Assembly (NCBI RefSeq): GCF_002760615.1
Contig: NZ_AWWI01000126.1
Location: 1 to 64,000, forward strand
Source of the DNA: Puniceibacterium antarcticum
Lineage (GTDB): Bacteria; Pseudomonadota; Alphaproteobacteria; Rhodobacterales; Rhodobacteraceae
Direction of reading: 5' to 3'
Length of the DNA stretch: 64,000 nucleotides
In this document: one piece after another, positions 9,395 through 17,666 of the stretch
How positions within the stretch are numbered: position 1 is the first letter of the stretch
Layout of the letters: each line of letters begins with the position of its first letter
The notes under the pieces: model-generated
Seen by the model: only the letters and a program-made list of their open reading frames with translations
Databases searched by the model: none
What the model was told of the DNA's origin: nothing
Made by a program: the position numbers and the translations under genes

Positions 9395-10130
9395 CCGTGA
9401 CAGAGGATTCTGGATCAAATGCATAGCCGCCAACCTCGAACCCGCTCAGATCCTCTGGACGGGTGATGCCGTTTTCCAGCACCCAACGCGCCATGGCGCC
9501 TCTGGCCCGTTTGGCCGCAAAGGCAATGACCTTGCGCGTACCGTTGCGCTCTTCCTCGAAACGCGGCTCCACCACTCTCAGCCCGTCCAGCGCCTTGCGA
9601 TCAACGGCCTTGGCATATTCTTCGGAGGCAAGGTTCAAAACCGTCTGGGTTCCGGCGGCCTCTGCATCCTGCGCAACGGCCTGTGCGATTTTGGGCCCCC
9701 AAAACCGGTAGATCGTGCCGGCGTCATGCCCCGGCAATTTGCGCCCCATCTCCAGCCGGTAGGCGCAGACATCGTCGCTGGGCCGCAAAAGCCCGTAAAG
9801 CCCCGAAAGGATCCGCAGACGCCGCAGCGCTTCGGTATGCGCAAAGTCATCCAGCGTGGCGATTTCAAGATGCTTGTAGACGTCGCCGTCAAACATGTGC
9901 CCCGCCGCCTGCGCCGCCCCGGATGTCCGCGACCAGGACGCAAAGCGGTCCTTGTTCAACTGGGCGATGGCAGGGGACACCTTCATCAGTTGGGAAATGT
10001 CGTCGGCGGACCAGCCGCGCGCCACGGACACCAGCGCCTCCGCTTCGTCCAGAAACCGGGGCGTTGTCGTGGCATGGCGCGCCGCGCGCGCTTCGTTCAG
10101 ATTTTTTGCAGGGGACAGCAGGATCAGCAT
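9369..10130 (-). CDS. yaaA: Peroxide stress protein YaaA
   Basis: The 253-aa product begins MLILLSPAKNLN, the family signature, and keeps YaaA/DUF328 landmarks such as the YGLLRPSD stretch and the EYAKAV and VIAFAAKRARG segments. In E. coli, YaaA is induced by OxyR and limits intracellular iron and DNA damage under peroxide stress. It is cytosolic and of normal length. It lies 84 bases downstream of recQ on the same strand, so a shared stress or DNA-repair transcript is possible but not shown. Confidence 0.93.
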   Translation of the reverse strand: MLILLSPAKNLNEARAARHATTTPRFLDEAEALVSVARGWSADDISQLMKVSPAIAQLNKDRFASWSRTSGAAQAAGHMFDGDVYKHLEIATLDDFAHTEALRRLRILSGLYGLLRPSDDVCAYRLEMGRKLPGHDAGTIYRFWGPKIAQAVAQDAEAAGTQTVLNLASEEYAKAVDRKALDGLRVVEPRFEEERNGTRKVIAFAAKRARGAMARWVLENGITRPEDLSGFEVGGYAFDPESSVTERPVFVRV

Positions 10131-10214
10131 GGTCGGGGCCTCAGTTCGTTCAGTTTGCGCCCCAGCCTTTAGCGCCTTTGGCTCAGGGACGTTAGGGGCT
10201 TTCGGGGCCTCGCG

Positions 10215-12284
10215 TCACTCCGCGCCGTGCAGCACGTCCAGAAAGGCCGGGCCAAAGCGTTCGGCGCGCTTCTCGCCCAGCAGGCGTTCCATCGCCTGTG
10301 GATCGCCGGGGCGGATCTGTGCCACCTTGGCCAGCAGGCCCGAGGAACAGCTCAGCGGCTTGTCCTGTCCTTCGGGGCCGCGCGCCAGATCGGCCTGCAC
10401 GGCCAGCAACTGATCATAAACCGCGCCGGCATCGCGCCCGGCCAGCTTGCGCCGGGTCGGGTGCATCTCTTCACCCGCGCCGGTCAGGACCGACAGGAAT
10501 TCCGCGCCGTATTTTTCCAGCTTCTTGGCCCCCACCCCGTTGATCCGCGCCATGGCGTCCAGATTGGCGGGGCGCTGTTCGATCATCTCGATCAGGGTGC
10601 GGTCTGGAAAGATCATATAGGCCGGCAGGCTCGCGGCCTCGGCCAGCGCGCGCCGCTTGGCCTTGAGCGCGGAGAGCAGCGGCGCATCCTCATCGCTCAC
10701 CATCGCCTTGACCGCTGGGCGACGGTCCGCCGCCGCGCGGTTCAGGCTGTCGCGGCGCAGTGTGATTGTCGTCTCGCCGCGCAGCAGGGGGCGCGCGGCC
10801 TCGGTCATCACCAGCGCGCCGTGTCGCCCGGCATCGGGGCGCAAGAGGTCAAAGCCCATCATCTGTCGGAACACGCCCTGCCAGGCCGCCTTGGACAGAT
10901 CCCGCCCCACACCAAAGGTCGGCAGGCTGTCATGGCTGCGCGCCTTGACCTTGTCCGTGGCAGTGCCGGTCAGCACGTCGATCAGATGCCCCGCGCCAAA
11001 GTTTTCGCCAGTGCGCAGGGCCGCCGACAGCGCCTTGCGCACGGCCTCGGTCCCGTCAAACACCTCGGGCGGGCTTTCGCACAGGTCGCAATTGCCGCAG
11101 GTGACATCGCTTTCCCCGAAATAGCCCAGCAAGGTCTCGCGCCGGCATTTCTGCGCCTCGGCCAGCCCCAGCAGGGCGTTCAGCCGCCCGTGATCCGCCG
11201 CCTGCCGGTCTGCCGGGGCAAGGCCCTCGTCAATCTGGGTGCGGCGCAGGCGGATGTCGTCGGGGCCAAACAGGGTCAGGGTTTCGGCCGGGGCACCGTC
11301 GCGGCCGGCGCGGCCGATTTCCTGATAATAGGATTCGATGCTCTTGGGCAGATCCGCATGGGCCACCCAGCGAATATCGGGCTTGTCCACGCCCATGCCA
11401 AAGGCGACCGTGGCCACAACAATCAGACCGTCTTCCTGCTGAAAGCGCGTCTCCACATGGCGCCGGTCCCCGGCCTCCATCCCGCCGTGATAAAAGCAGG
11501 CGCTGTGACCCGCCTGGTTCAGCGCCGCCGACAACCCTTCGGTCTTGGCCCGGGTGCCGCAATAGACGATGCCCGACTGCCCCTTGCGCGCGGCGGCAAA
11601 GTTCAGGATCTGCGCGCGCGGCCCATCCTTGGCGGCAAAGGCAAGGTGGATGTTGGGCCGGTCAAAACCGCGCAGAAAGGTCGATGGCTGCTCACCCTCA
11701 AACAGGCGCTGCACGATCTCGACCTGGGTTTCGCCGTCCGCCGTGGCGGTAAACGCCGCCAGCGGGACGTCCAGCGCACGCCGCAATTCACCGATGCGCA
11801 GGTAATCGGGGCGGAAATCATGGCCCCACTGGCTCACGCAATGGGCCTCGTCCACGGCGATAAAGGACACGCCGGCCCGGCTCAGCATCCGCTGAGTGCC
11901 GGTGTTGGCGAGCCGCTCGGGCGCCAGATACAGCAGCTTGAGCGTGCCGTTGGACAGCTGTTCCCAGACAGCCTCGGTCTCTTCCTCGGTATTGCCGGAG
12001 GTCAGCGCGCCGGCGGCCACACCCGCCTCGCGCAAGCCGCGCACCTGATCGCGCATCAGCGCAATCAGCGGCGAGATGACCAGTGTGACCCCGGGCCGCA
12101 ACAGTGCAGGCAGCTGGAAACACAGGGATTTCCCGCCTCCCGTCGGCATGATCGCCAGCACGTTCTCGCCCCGCGCCACCGCCTCGACAATCTCGCCCTG
12201 ACCGGGACGAAAGGCATCGAACCCGAACACATCGCGCAGAATCGTACGCGCGCCGGAAAGATTTCCGCTGAGGCCGTCGGGCAT
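10215..12284 (-). CDS. recQ: ATP-dependent DNA helicase RecQ
   Basis: The protein is about 689 aa with the full RecQ layout: Walker A MPTGGGKSLCFQ, the DEAH box (VDEAHCVSQWG), helicase C-terminal motifs (EIGRAGRDG), a zinc-binding cysteine cluster (CRRETLL and CGNCDLC), a winged-helix region and a C-terminal HRDC domain around PDRTLIEMIEQRP. It unwinds DNA 3' to 5' during recombinational repair and fork processing. The start at 12284 (MPDGLSGN) places the helicase core at the usual distance; a longer in-frame start at 12359 would add about 25 unconserved residues. The ribosome site at 12284 is weak, so the start is less sure than the identity. Confidence 0.94.
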   Translation of the reverse strand: MPDGLSGNLSGARTILRDVFGFDAFRPGQGEIVEAVARGENVLAIMPTGGGKSLCFQLPALLRPGVTLVISPLIALMRDQVRGLREAGVAAGALTSGNTEEETEAVWEQLSNGTLKLLYLAPERLANTGTQRMLSRAGVSFIAVDEAHCVSQWGHDFRPDYLRIGELRRALDVPLAAFTATADGETQVEIVQRLFEGEQPSTFLRGFDRPNIHLAFAAKDGPRAQILNFAAARKGQSGIVYCGTRAKTEGLSAALNQAGHSACFYHGGMEAGDRRHVETRFQQEDGLIVVATVAFGMGVDKPDIRWVAHADLPKSIESYYQEIGRAGRDGAPAETLTLFGPDDIRLRRTQIDEGLAPADRQAADHGRLNALLGLAEAQKCRRETLLGYFGESDVTCGNCDLCESPPEVFDGTEAVRKALSAALRTGENFGAGHLIDVLTGTATDKVKARSHDSLPTFGVGRDLSKAAWQGVFRQMMGFDLLRPDAGRHGALVMTEAARPLLRGETTITLRRDSLNRAAADRRPAVKAMVSDEDAPLLSALKAKRRALAEAASLPAYMIFPDRTLIEMIEQRPANLDAMARINGVGAKKLEKYGAEFLSVLTGAGEEMHPTRRKLAGRDAGAVYDQLLAVQADLARGPEGQDKPLSCSSGLLAKVAQIRPGDPQAMERLLGEKRAERFGPAFLDVLHGAE

Positions 12285-12370
12285 GGGCTGAACCTGCACT
12301 TTGTTTATAACCGCTCTTATCTCAGTTCTCACACACTGAGAATCAGTAAACAAGGGCACGAGGCCCCTGT

Positions 12371-12436
12371 TTCATCTGCCCCCAAATATCCCGGGGGAGT
12401 CGTCCGAACGGACGACGGGGGGCAGCGCCCCCGGCC
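12371..12436 (-). repeat. CCCGGGATATTTG structured repeat, copy 1
   Basis: On the plus strand the core reads CCCCCAAATATCCCGGGGG. It is followed by a perfect 8-bp hairpin (GTCGTCCG, AA, CGGACGAC at 12399-12416) and a second stem (GGGGGC, AGC, GCCCCC at 12418-12432). It begins just after the stop of the minus-strand YggT gene, so it is probably part of that gene's 3' untranslated region. Related copies lie near 22.4, 45.7 and 56.6 kb. Confidence 0.75.
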
Positions 12437-12440
12437 CACC

Positions 12441-12734
12441 TCAGTAGCTGTAGAAAAACCCGGCGTTGTTGGCCAGAATGATGCGCAGCGCGTAGATCGC
12501 GACCAGCGTCACCAGCGGGGCAAGGTCGATGCCGCCCATCGCGGGCAGAACACTGCGGATGCGCGAATAGATCGGCTCGAGCAGGCGGTTCAGCCCCTGC
12601 CAGATCTGGGCCACCAGCGGCTGGCGCAGGTTCAGGACCTGAAAGTTGATCAGCCAGCTCATGATCACATGCGCGATGATGAAGAACCAGACGATGTCCA
12701 GAATGAGCATCAGGATCTGAAACAGCGATTGCAT
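12441..12734 (-). CDS. YggT family membrane protein
   Basis: The 97-aa protein has two hydrophobic segments (residues about 5-25 and 68-92) separated by a short conserved loop containing LNRLLEPIYSRIRSVLP, typical of the YggT family. Members are small inner-membrane proteins linked to osmotic tolerance or cell-envelope organisation, without a settled mechanism. ATG at 12734 has AAGGAA upstream. Its 3' end abuts a structured repeat, and recQ follows about 157 bases downstream on the same strand. Confidence 0.9.
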   Translation of the reverse strand: MQSLFQILMLILDIVWFFIIAHVIMSWLINFQVLNLRQPLVAQIWQGLNRLLEPIYSRIRSVLPAMGGIDLAPLVTLVAIYALRIILANNAGFFYSY

Positions 12735-12868
12735 CGGGCGGGGTTCCTTTTTACGCGATAAGCGCCCAAGACCTAAGGGCGCTGTGGCCAAAGGGCAAGA
12801 GTGCCGCAAGGTCTTGGTTGACGCAGCGGTCACATCTTGGCCGAAAGGGGCGCGAAAAGGAGAAAATC

Positions 12869-13408
12869 ATGTATCCCTTCATCCGTATGTTCAAGGAAAT
12901 CCTCGTGCACCGCAACGATCCGCCCCTCGCGCTGGGCGCGGCGCATGTCTCGCATCACATGTGCTGGCCATGGGACATCGACCTGTGGAAAGAGCTGAAC
13001 AACGGACGCACGCTGACGCTTTATGATCTCGGGCGGATTCCCATGGCGCGGCGCAGCGGCATGGTCTCGGCGCTGCGGCGGATGCGCTGGGGCATGACCA
13101 TCGCGGGCACCACGGTGCGCTATCGCCGCCGGGTGCGGGTGTTCGAACAGGTCGAGATGCGCTCGCGCCTGCTGTGCTGGGATGCGCGGTTCCTCTATCT
13201 CGAACAAAGCATGTGGAAGAAAGACGGCGAATGTTCCAGCCATGCGGTGTATCGCGTCGCCGTCACCGACAGCAACGGCATCGTGCCCACCAAAAGGGTG
13301 ACAGAGGAGATGGGCCTGACCTGTGCCTCGCCGCCCATGCCCGACTGGGTGGTGCAATGGACAAAGGCAGAGGCGCATCGCCCCTGGCCGCCGATGCCGG
13401 GTGCCTGA
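12869..13408 (+). CDS. Acyl-CoA thioesterase (hotdog fold)
   Basis: The 179-aa product resembles the 4HBT_2-like thioesterase family: an N-terminal HMCWPWDIDLWKELNNGR stretch that corresponds to the hotdog active-site helix, then RYRRRVRVFEQVEM and WDARFLYLEQSMW strands. It would hydrolyse an acyl-CoA in the cytoplasm; the substrate cannot be told from sequence. The start at 12869 is preceded by AAAAGGAG. It is divergent from the YggT gene, with 134 bases between, and the next gene downstream is a transporter after 145 bases. Confidence 0.8.
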   Translation: MYPFIRMFKEILVHRNDPPLALGAAHVSHHMCWPWDIDLWKELNNGRTLTLYDLGRIPMARRSGMVSALRRMRWGMTIAGTTVRYRRRVRVFEQVEMRSRLLCWDARFLYLEQSMWKKDGECSSHAVYRVAVTDSNGIVPTKRVTEEMGLTCASPPMPDWVVQWTKAEAHRPWPPMPGA

Positions 13409-13553
13409 GATACGGATGCCTGAGATGCAGGGCGCCTGATCCGTCACCACGTGCGGAATGGAATTGTCAGCGTGATTTCACAGCGCGCGGCGCCGCGCCC
13501 CCTTGCCAGCCTTGCCCCCAGCCCGTCATATCAGCGCAACATCAGGGGGCCCC

Positions 13554-14918
13554 ATGGCACAAGACACCGATATCCCCGCGCTGGATCCGCGCGCCCTGCG
13601 CAAGCGCATCTGGGGCTGGTTCTTTTTCGACTGGGCCAGCCAGCCCTATAACACGCTGCTCATCACCTTCATCTTTGCCCCCTATGTGAAAGAGCTGATC
13701 GGTGACGGCACCACCGCGCAAGCGGCCTGGGGCCTTGGCATCGGTGCGGCAGGGGTGGTCATCGCGGTCCTTGCGCCCGTCCTTGGCGCGCTGGCTGATA
13801 CCGGCGGCAACCGTCTGCGCTGGATCTGGCTGTTTTCGGTGCTCTACGTCATCGGCTCGGGCATGCTCTGGTTTGCAGCACCCGGTGATTTCAACCTGAT
13901 CGCCACGCTGGTCTTCTTTGCCATCGGCATGATCGGCATGGAGTTCGCCACGATTTTCACCAATGCCATGCTGCCCGACCTTGGCCCGCGCGCGGCAATC
14001 GGGCGCATTTCCGGCAACGGCTGGGCGTTTGGCTATGTCGGCGGCCTGATCAGCCTGCTGATCATGATGGTTTTCTTTGCAGAAAGTGCGGTCACCGGCA
14101 AAACTTTCGTCGGCCTTGCACCTGCCTTCGGGCTGGACTCCGCCACCCGCGAAGGCACCCGTTTCGTCGGCCCGCTGACGGCGGTCTGGTACGTTGTCTT
14201 CATGATCCCCTTCTTCCTCTATGTGCGCGACCCCCGCGCCAAACCCGCCCCCAGGGGCGCGCTGGCCAAGGCGCTGCGCGACCTCAGGGCAACACTCGTC
14301 CGCCTGCCGCAATCTCGCTCGCTTTTTGCCTATCTCGCCTCGTCCATGTTCTACCGCGACGCGCTGAACGGTATGTATGCCTTTGGCGGCATCTACGCCG
14401 CCGGCGTGCTGGGGTGGAGCGTGGTCGATGTCGGCGTCTTCGGCATCCTTGCGATCATCTCGGGCGCGGTTTTTGCCTGGCTCGGCGGCATGGCCGATTC
14501 GCGCTTCGGCCCGAAACCGGTGATCACCGTCTGCATCGTGATCCTGACCATTGTCGCCATCGCCATGGTGCTGATCTCGCGCAGCAGCGTGCTGGGCATC
14601 GCGGTCCCCCCCGGCTCGATCCTGCCGGATGTGGTTTTCTACATCATCGGTGTCGTCGTCGGCGCGGCCGGGGGCGTCATTCAGTCTGCCAGCCGCACGA
14701 TGATGGTGCGTCAGGCGGATCCGGCCCGCATGACAGAGGCGTTCGGCCTCTATGCCCTGTCGGGCAAGGCGACGAGCTTTATTGCTCCAACTTTGATCGG
14801 TATCACGACCTATGTGACCGGATCTCAGCAAATGGGCATCTCTCCGCTGATCGGCCTTTTCGTTCTGGGCCTCATTCTGCTACCTTGGGTCAAACCCGAC
14901 GGAGATCGAGCAGCATGA
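13554..14918 (+). CDS. MFS transporter, UMF1 (Atg22-like) family
   Basis: The 454-aa integral membrane protein has about 12 predicted hydrophobic segments. The opening WGWFFFDWASQPYNTLL is characteristic of the UMF1/Atg22-like branch of the major facilitator superfamily, and APVLGALADTGGNR matches the loop 2-3 motif. Substrate is unknown; yeast Atg22 exports amino acids from the vacuole, which is a distant analogy only. The stop overlaps the next gene's start as ATGA, so it is translationally coupled to mepA. Confidence 0.88.
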   Translation: MAQDTDIPALDPRALRKRIWGWFFFDWASQPYNTLLITFIFAPYVKELIGDGTTAQAAWGLGIGAAGVVIAVLAPVLGALADTGGNRLRWIWLFSVLYVIGSGMLWFAAPGDFNLIATLVFFAIGMIGMEFATIFTNAMLPDLGPRAAIGRISGNGWAFGYVGGLISLLIMMVFFAESAVTGKTFVGLAPAFGLDSATREGTRFVGPLTAVWYVVFMIPFFLYVRDPRAKPAPRGALAKALRDLRATLVRLPQSRSLFAYLASSMFYRDALNGMYAFGGIYAAGVLGWSVVDVGVFGILAIISGAVFAWLGGMADSRFGPKPVITVCIVILTIVAIAMVLISRSSVLGIAVPPGSILPDVVFYIIGVVVGAAGGVIQSASRTMMVRQADPARMTEAFGLYALSGKATSFIAPTLIGITTYVTGSQQMGISPLIGLFVLGLILLPWVKPDGDRAA

Positions 14919-15859
14919 TCCGACCTATTCTGACGCTTACCCTGATCGCGGCCCTAGCGGGCTGCGGATCAGAGCGTCCTTCGCAGAACCTCGCCAGCAT
15001 GGCGCGCGGCCCCGCCGCGACGGCCGTGCCCGTATCCGGCACGATTTCAAGCAAAAGCGCGAAAGAGCTTTTTGGCAACGAACATTCCCCGTCGCTCCAG
15101 CGCTCTGAACCCTTCGGCAGCTATGCCAAGGGCTGCGCGGCAGGCAATGTGCAGCTGCCGGAAACCGGCCCCACCTGGCAGGCGATGCGCCTGTCGCGCA
15201 ACCGCAACTGGGGCCAGCCGGCAACCATCGGGTTTCTTGAGGATCTGTCGCGCAAGGCCGCACAGATGCCGGGCTGGTCCGGGCTTTATATCGGCGACAT
15301 CAGCCAGCCCAAGGGCGGCCCTATGCCCTCTGGCCATGCCAGCCACCAGATCGGCCTTGATGCCGATATCTGGATGCTTCCGCCCCAAAGCACCTCGCTC
15401 AGCCGGACCGAGCGCGAAAATATCTCCTCGATCTCGATGCAGCGCGCCAGCGGCGCCTCTGTCAACAGCGGCTGGTCGCCCCAGCATCACGCACTCCTCA
15501 AGGCTGCGGCGAGTGATCCCCGTGTTGCGCGGATCTTTGTCTTTCCCGGCGCCAAGGTGCAGATGTGCAAGGATGAAACCGGCGACCGCAGCTGGCTCAA
15601 CAAGGTTCGTCCCTGGTACGGCCATCACTATCATTTTCACGTCCGCCTGAATTGCCCCAAAGGCGCCACGGGCTGTGTGGATCAGACGCCGCCGCCGCCG
15701 GGCGATGGCTGCGCCGATGCGCAGGCCTGGGTGAACAACATCCTCAACCCGCAGCCGCCCAAGCCCCGCGATCCCAATGCGCCCAAGCCGCAACCCAAGC
15801 GCGAGCTGACCCTGAATGACCTTCCCGGCCAATGCTCAGGCGTTCTCGCGTCGCGCTAA
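14915..15859 (+). CDS. mepA: Penicillin-insensitive murein endopeptidase MepA (lipoprotein)
   Basis: This 314-aa M74-family metallopeptidase begins with a lipoprotein signal (LTLIAALAGC lipobox). It contains both zinc-binding elements: PSGHASHQIGLDADIW (His and Asp ligands) and GHHYHFHVRL (HxH). It cleaves D-alanyl-diaminopimelate cross-links in peptidoglycan. The cysteines at CAAGN, CKDE, CPKG, CVDQ and CADA fit the disulfide pattern of the family. A Pro-rich C-terminal tail follows. The lipobox suggests membrane anchoring rather than a free periplasmic enzyme. It overlaps the UMF1 gene (ATGA) and the following gene by 28 bases. Confidence 0.93.
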   Translation: MIRPILTLTLIAALAGCGSERPSQNLASMARGPAATAVPVSGTISSKSAKELFGNEHSPSLQRSEPFGSYAKGCAAGNVQLPETGPTWQAMRLSRNRNWGQPATIGFLEDLSRKAAQMPGWSGLYIGDISQPKGGPMPSGHASHQIGLDADIWMLPPQSTSLSRTERENISSISMQRASGASVNSGWSPQHHALLKAAASDPRVARIFVFPGAKVQMCKDETGDRSWLNKVRPWYGHHYHFHVRLNCPKGATGCVDQTPPPPGDGCADAQAWVNNILNPQPPKPRDPNAPKPQPKRELTLNDLPGQCSGVLASR

Positions 15860-16716
15860 GCGTTGCGCTGACGGCTCTTTTGACACTGGGTGTGTCAGCC
15901 GAGCCGGTCCAGCGTGCGCAGTTCATCGATACATTCACCTGGCACCTTGAGGATCCCGCCTTTGGCGGGTTCTCAGCGCTTGAGATCAGCGATGATGGTC
16001 AAAGCTTTACCGCTGTCAGCGACCGGGCTCATATCGTGCGCGGGACATTTGAGCGCGAAAAGGGCCAGATCAAGCGCATTGCCCTGGGTCCGATCCAGCC
16101 GCTTTTGGGACTGAATGGAGAGATTCCGCAGCGGGAGAAGGGCGACAGCGAAGGACTTGCCATCGGTGAGGACGGGCGCCTGTATATCTCATTCGAGGGC
16201 GAGAACCGTGTCTGGGAATACCGCGGCAAGCAGCCCGAACCGCTGCCCCGTGCAAAAGCCTTTGAGACGATGCAGCAGAATGGCGGGCTTGAGGCGCTGG
16301 CGATCGACGGGAATGGCTGGCTTTATACGCTGCCCGAGCGGTCAGGGCAGCTAAACCTCGACTTTCCCATCTTCCGCTTTCGCAATGGCGCGTGGGATCA
16401 GCCCTTTTCCATCCCAAGGACCGGTCCTTTTCTGGCCGTGGGCGCGGATTTTGGCCCCGACGGCAGGCTGTACCTGCTGGAACGTCGCTTTACCGGGCTC
16501 AGCTTTGGCAGCCGCGTGCGCCGGTTCGACGTGACCGACACCAGCATCAGCCGCGGCGAAACCCTGCTTGAGACGCGCAACGGCCAGTTCGACAACCTCG
16601 AAGGGCTGTCCGTCTGGCGCGATGCAGAGGGGCGGATCCGGCTCACGATGATCTCGGATGACAACTTCAACTTTTTCCAGAGCACCCAGCTCGTGGAATA
16701 CGCCGTCACGGAATAA
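15832..16716 (+). CDS. Esterase-like phytase-family secreted protein
   Basis: The 294-aa product has a Sec signal peptide (MLRRSRVALSVALTALLTLGVSA) and resembles the esterase-like phytase family (former DUF4397-type annotation is less likely). Beta-propeller-like blocks are visible: GGFSALEISDDGQSFTAVSDR, KGDSEGLAIGEDGRLYISFE, GGLEALAIDGNGWLYTLPE and DNLEGLSVWRDAEGR. It is probably periplasmic; true substrate unknown. It starts inside the mepA 3' end, giving a tight operon of transporter, endopeptidase and this protein. Confidence 0.82.
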   Translation: MLRRSRVALSVALTALLTLGVSAEPVQRAQFIDTFTWHLEDPAFGGFSALEISDDGQSFTAVSDRAHIVRGTFEREKGQIKRIALGPIQPLLGLNGEIPQREKGDSEGLAIGEDGRLYISFEGENRVWEYRGKQPEPLPRAKAFETMQQNGGLEALAIDGNGWLYTLPERSGQLNLDFPIFRFRNGAWDQPFSIPRTGPFLAVGADFGPDGRLYLLERRFTGLSFGSRVRRFDVTDTSISRGETLLETRNGQFDNLEGLSVWRDAEGRIRLTMISDDNFNFFQSTQLVEYAVTE

Positions 16717-16745
16717 CTTGCGCCATGACCGGTCAGGGTCTATTG

Positions 16746-16767
16746 CCCCCGGGTCCCCATCCGGGGG
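16746..16767 (+). other. GC-rich hairpin in queuosine-transporter leader
   Basis: CCCCCGG and CCGGGGG pair perfectly across an 8-base loop. No T-tract follows, so it is not a clear intrinsic terminator. It lies 37 bases before the start of the YhhQ-type gene and could be a leader structure or a weak terminator of the upstream operon. Confidence 0.4.
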
Positions 16768-16803
16768 CCAAGTCCCCGCAACCTTGGAAAAACGGGCCAT
16801 ATC

Positions 16804-17433
16804 ATGACACGTCATCACCTTCCGGGCATTCTGGCCATGGCGGCCGTTGTCCTTGCCTCCAACATCCTCGTGCAGTTCCTGTTCGGCAACTGGCTCACGT
16901 GGGGGGCCTTCACCTATCCCTTCGCCTTTCTCGTCACCGACCTCATGAACCGGATCTACGGCGCCAGCGCCGCCCGTCAGGTGGTTTTCGCCGGTTTCGT
17001 GGTCGGGATCATCTGTTCGCTGATCGGCACGCAGATCATGGGCGAATTCGGCCCGCTGGTCACATGGCGCATCGCCATCGGCTCGGGCGCCGCCTTCCTC
17101 ACCGCCCAGATGCTGGACATCGCGATCTTTGACCGCCTGCGCAACGGCCCCTGGTGGCGCGCGCCGCTGGCCTCGACCCTCGTCGGCTCCTCCGTCGACA
17201 CGGCGCTGTTCTTCACCATCGCCTTTTCGGGCGCGCTCACCTTCATCGAACCCTCTAACGATGTCTCTTGGGCGGGCGAGGCGCTGCCGCTGCTGGGCAT
17301 CGGCCCGATGGTGCCGATGTGGGTGTCGCTTGCCGTCGCGGACTGGGGGGTCAAACTCAGCTTGGCGCTGATCGCTCTGATCCCTTTCCGGATGATCGTT
17401 TCCAAAGCATTGTCTGGAAAAATCCTGGCCTGA
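16804..17433 (+). CDS. yhhQ: Queuosine precursor transporter (YhhQ/DUF165 family)
   Basis: The 209-aa membrane protein has about six hydrophobic segments and the family's typical core YPFAFLVTDLMNRIYG near the N-terminus, then GSGAAFLTAQMLDIAIFDRLR and the conserved SSVDTALFFTIAF. Family members import queuine/preQ0/preQ1 for tRNA modification. Length is normal. No preQ1 riboswitch consensus is visible upstream, only a GC-rich hairpin. The unusual arfB leader begins directly after its stop. Confidence 0.88.
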   Translation: MTRHHLPGILAMAAVVLASNILVQFLFGNWLTWGAFTYPFAFLVTDLMNRIYGASAARQVVFAGFVVGIICSLIGTQIMGEFGPLVTWRIAIGSGAAFLTAQMLDIAIFDRLRNGPWWRAPLASTLVGSSVDTALFFTIAFSGALTFIEPSNDVSWAGEALPLLGIGPMVPMWVSLAVADWGVKLSLALIALIPFRMIVSKALSGKILA

Positions 17434-17478
17434 GGGCAAAAAACACTTTGCGATTCAAGCATCTCGTGCAACATTTTA

Positions 17479-17495
17479 AATATGTTCAACATATT
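17479..17495. promoter_or_regulatory. 17-bp palindrome before the arfB leader ribosome site
   Basis: AATATGTT, C, AACATATT is a perfect dyad immediately before the extended Shine-Dalgarno at 17496. As RNA it would need a strained loop, so a DNA operator or promoter element in this AT-rich stretch is more plausible. Confidence 0.45.
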
Positions 17496-17512
17496 GAAAG
17501 GAGGTGATCCAG
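17496..17512 (+). promoter_or_regulatory. 17-nt exact complement of the usual 16S rRNA 3' end
   Basis: GAAAGGAGGTGATCCAG is the exact complement of the conserved 16S tail (CTGGATCACCTCCTTTC). Ordinary ribosome sites in this window match only 4-7 of these bases. It precedes a GTG at 17512. AGGAGGTG (17499-17506) can also pair with CACCTCCT at 17618-17625, which would sequester it. Confidence 0.75.
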
Positions 17513-17568
17513 TGTCGAGAGAAACATTGGAGAGAGGTGTCGGAACAGTTCGGAGGATCGCGCCCTAG
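17512..17568 (+). CDS. Candidate 18-aa leader peptide upstream of arfB
   Basis: A GTG codon directly follows the 16S-complementary sequence and opens a 19-codon frame ending in TAG. The peptide would be MSRETLERGVGTVRRIAP, basic and arginine-rich. The GTG overlaps the last base of the 17-nt match, so spacing from the GGAGG core is about seven bases, which is optimal. No homologue is known to me. The frame may be a real leader peptide, or the strong site may act only to hold ribosomes or 30S subunits. It sits about 67 bases upstream of an intrinsic terminator that precedes arfB. Confidence 0.4.
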   Translation: MSRETLERGVGTVRRIAP

Positions 17569-17617
17569 GGCAGCCCCGTGGGTGTTATGACCGAATTGGT
17601 GTGCGCCTAACCGGCCC

Positions 17618-17625
17618 CACCTCCT
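17618..17625 (+). promoter_or_regulatory. Anti-Shine-Dalgarno copy in the arfB leader
   Basis: CACCTCCT repeats the 16S anti-Shine-Dalgarno and is complementary to AGGAGGTG at 17499-17506, about 110 bases upstream. Pairing would block the leader's ribosome site. Confidence 0.5.
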
Positions 17626-17634
17626 CAATTCTCG

Positions 17635-17666
17635 AAGGGCCGCCCGAAGATCGGGTGGCCCTTTTT
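17635..17666 (+). terminator. Intrinsic terminator between leader and arfB
   Basis: AAGGGCCGCCCGA pairs with TCGGGTGGCCCTT over 13 pairs (one G-U), with a 3-base loop, and is followed by TTTTT. It ends 21 bases before the arfB start, so upstream transcripts must read through it to express arfB. Confidence 0.85.

Noticed and set aside
16717-16803. Possible preQ1 riboswitch before the queuosine transporter
   Set aside because: Only a simple GC-rich hairpin is present; no A-rich tail or pseudoknot consensus of the known preQ1 classes could be found by eye.
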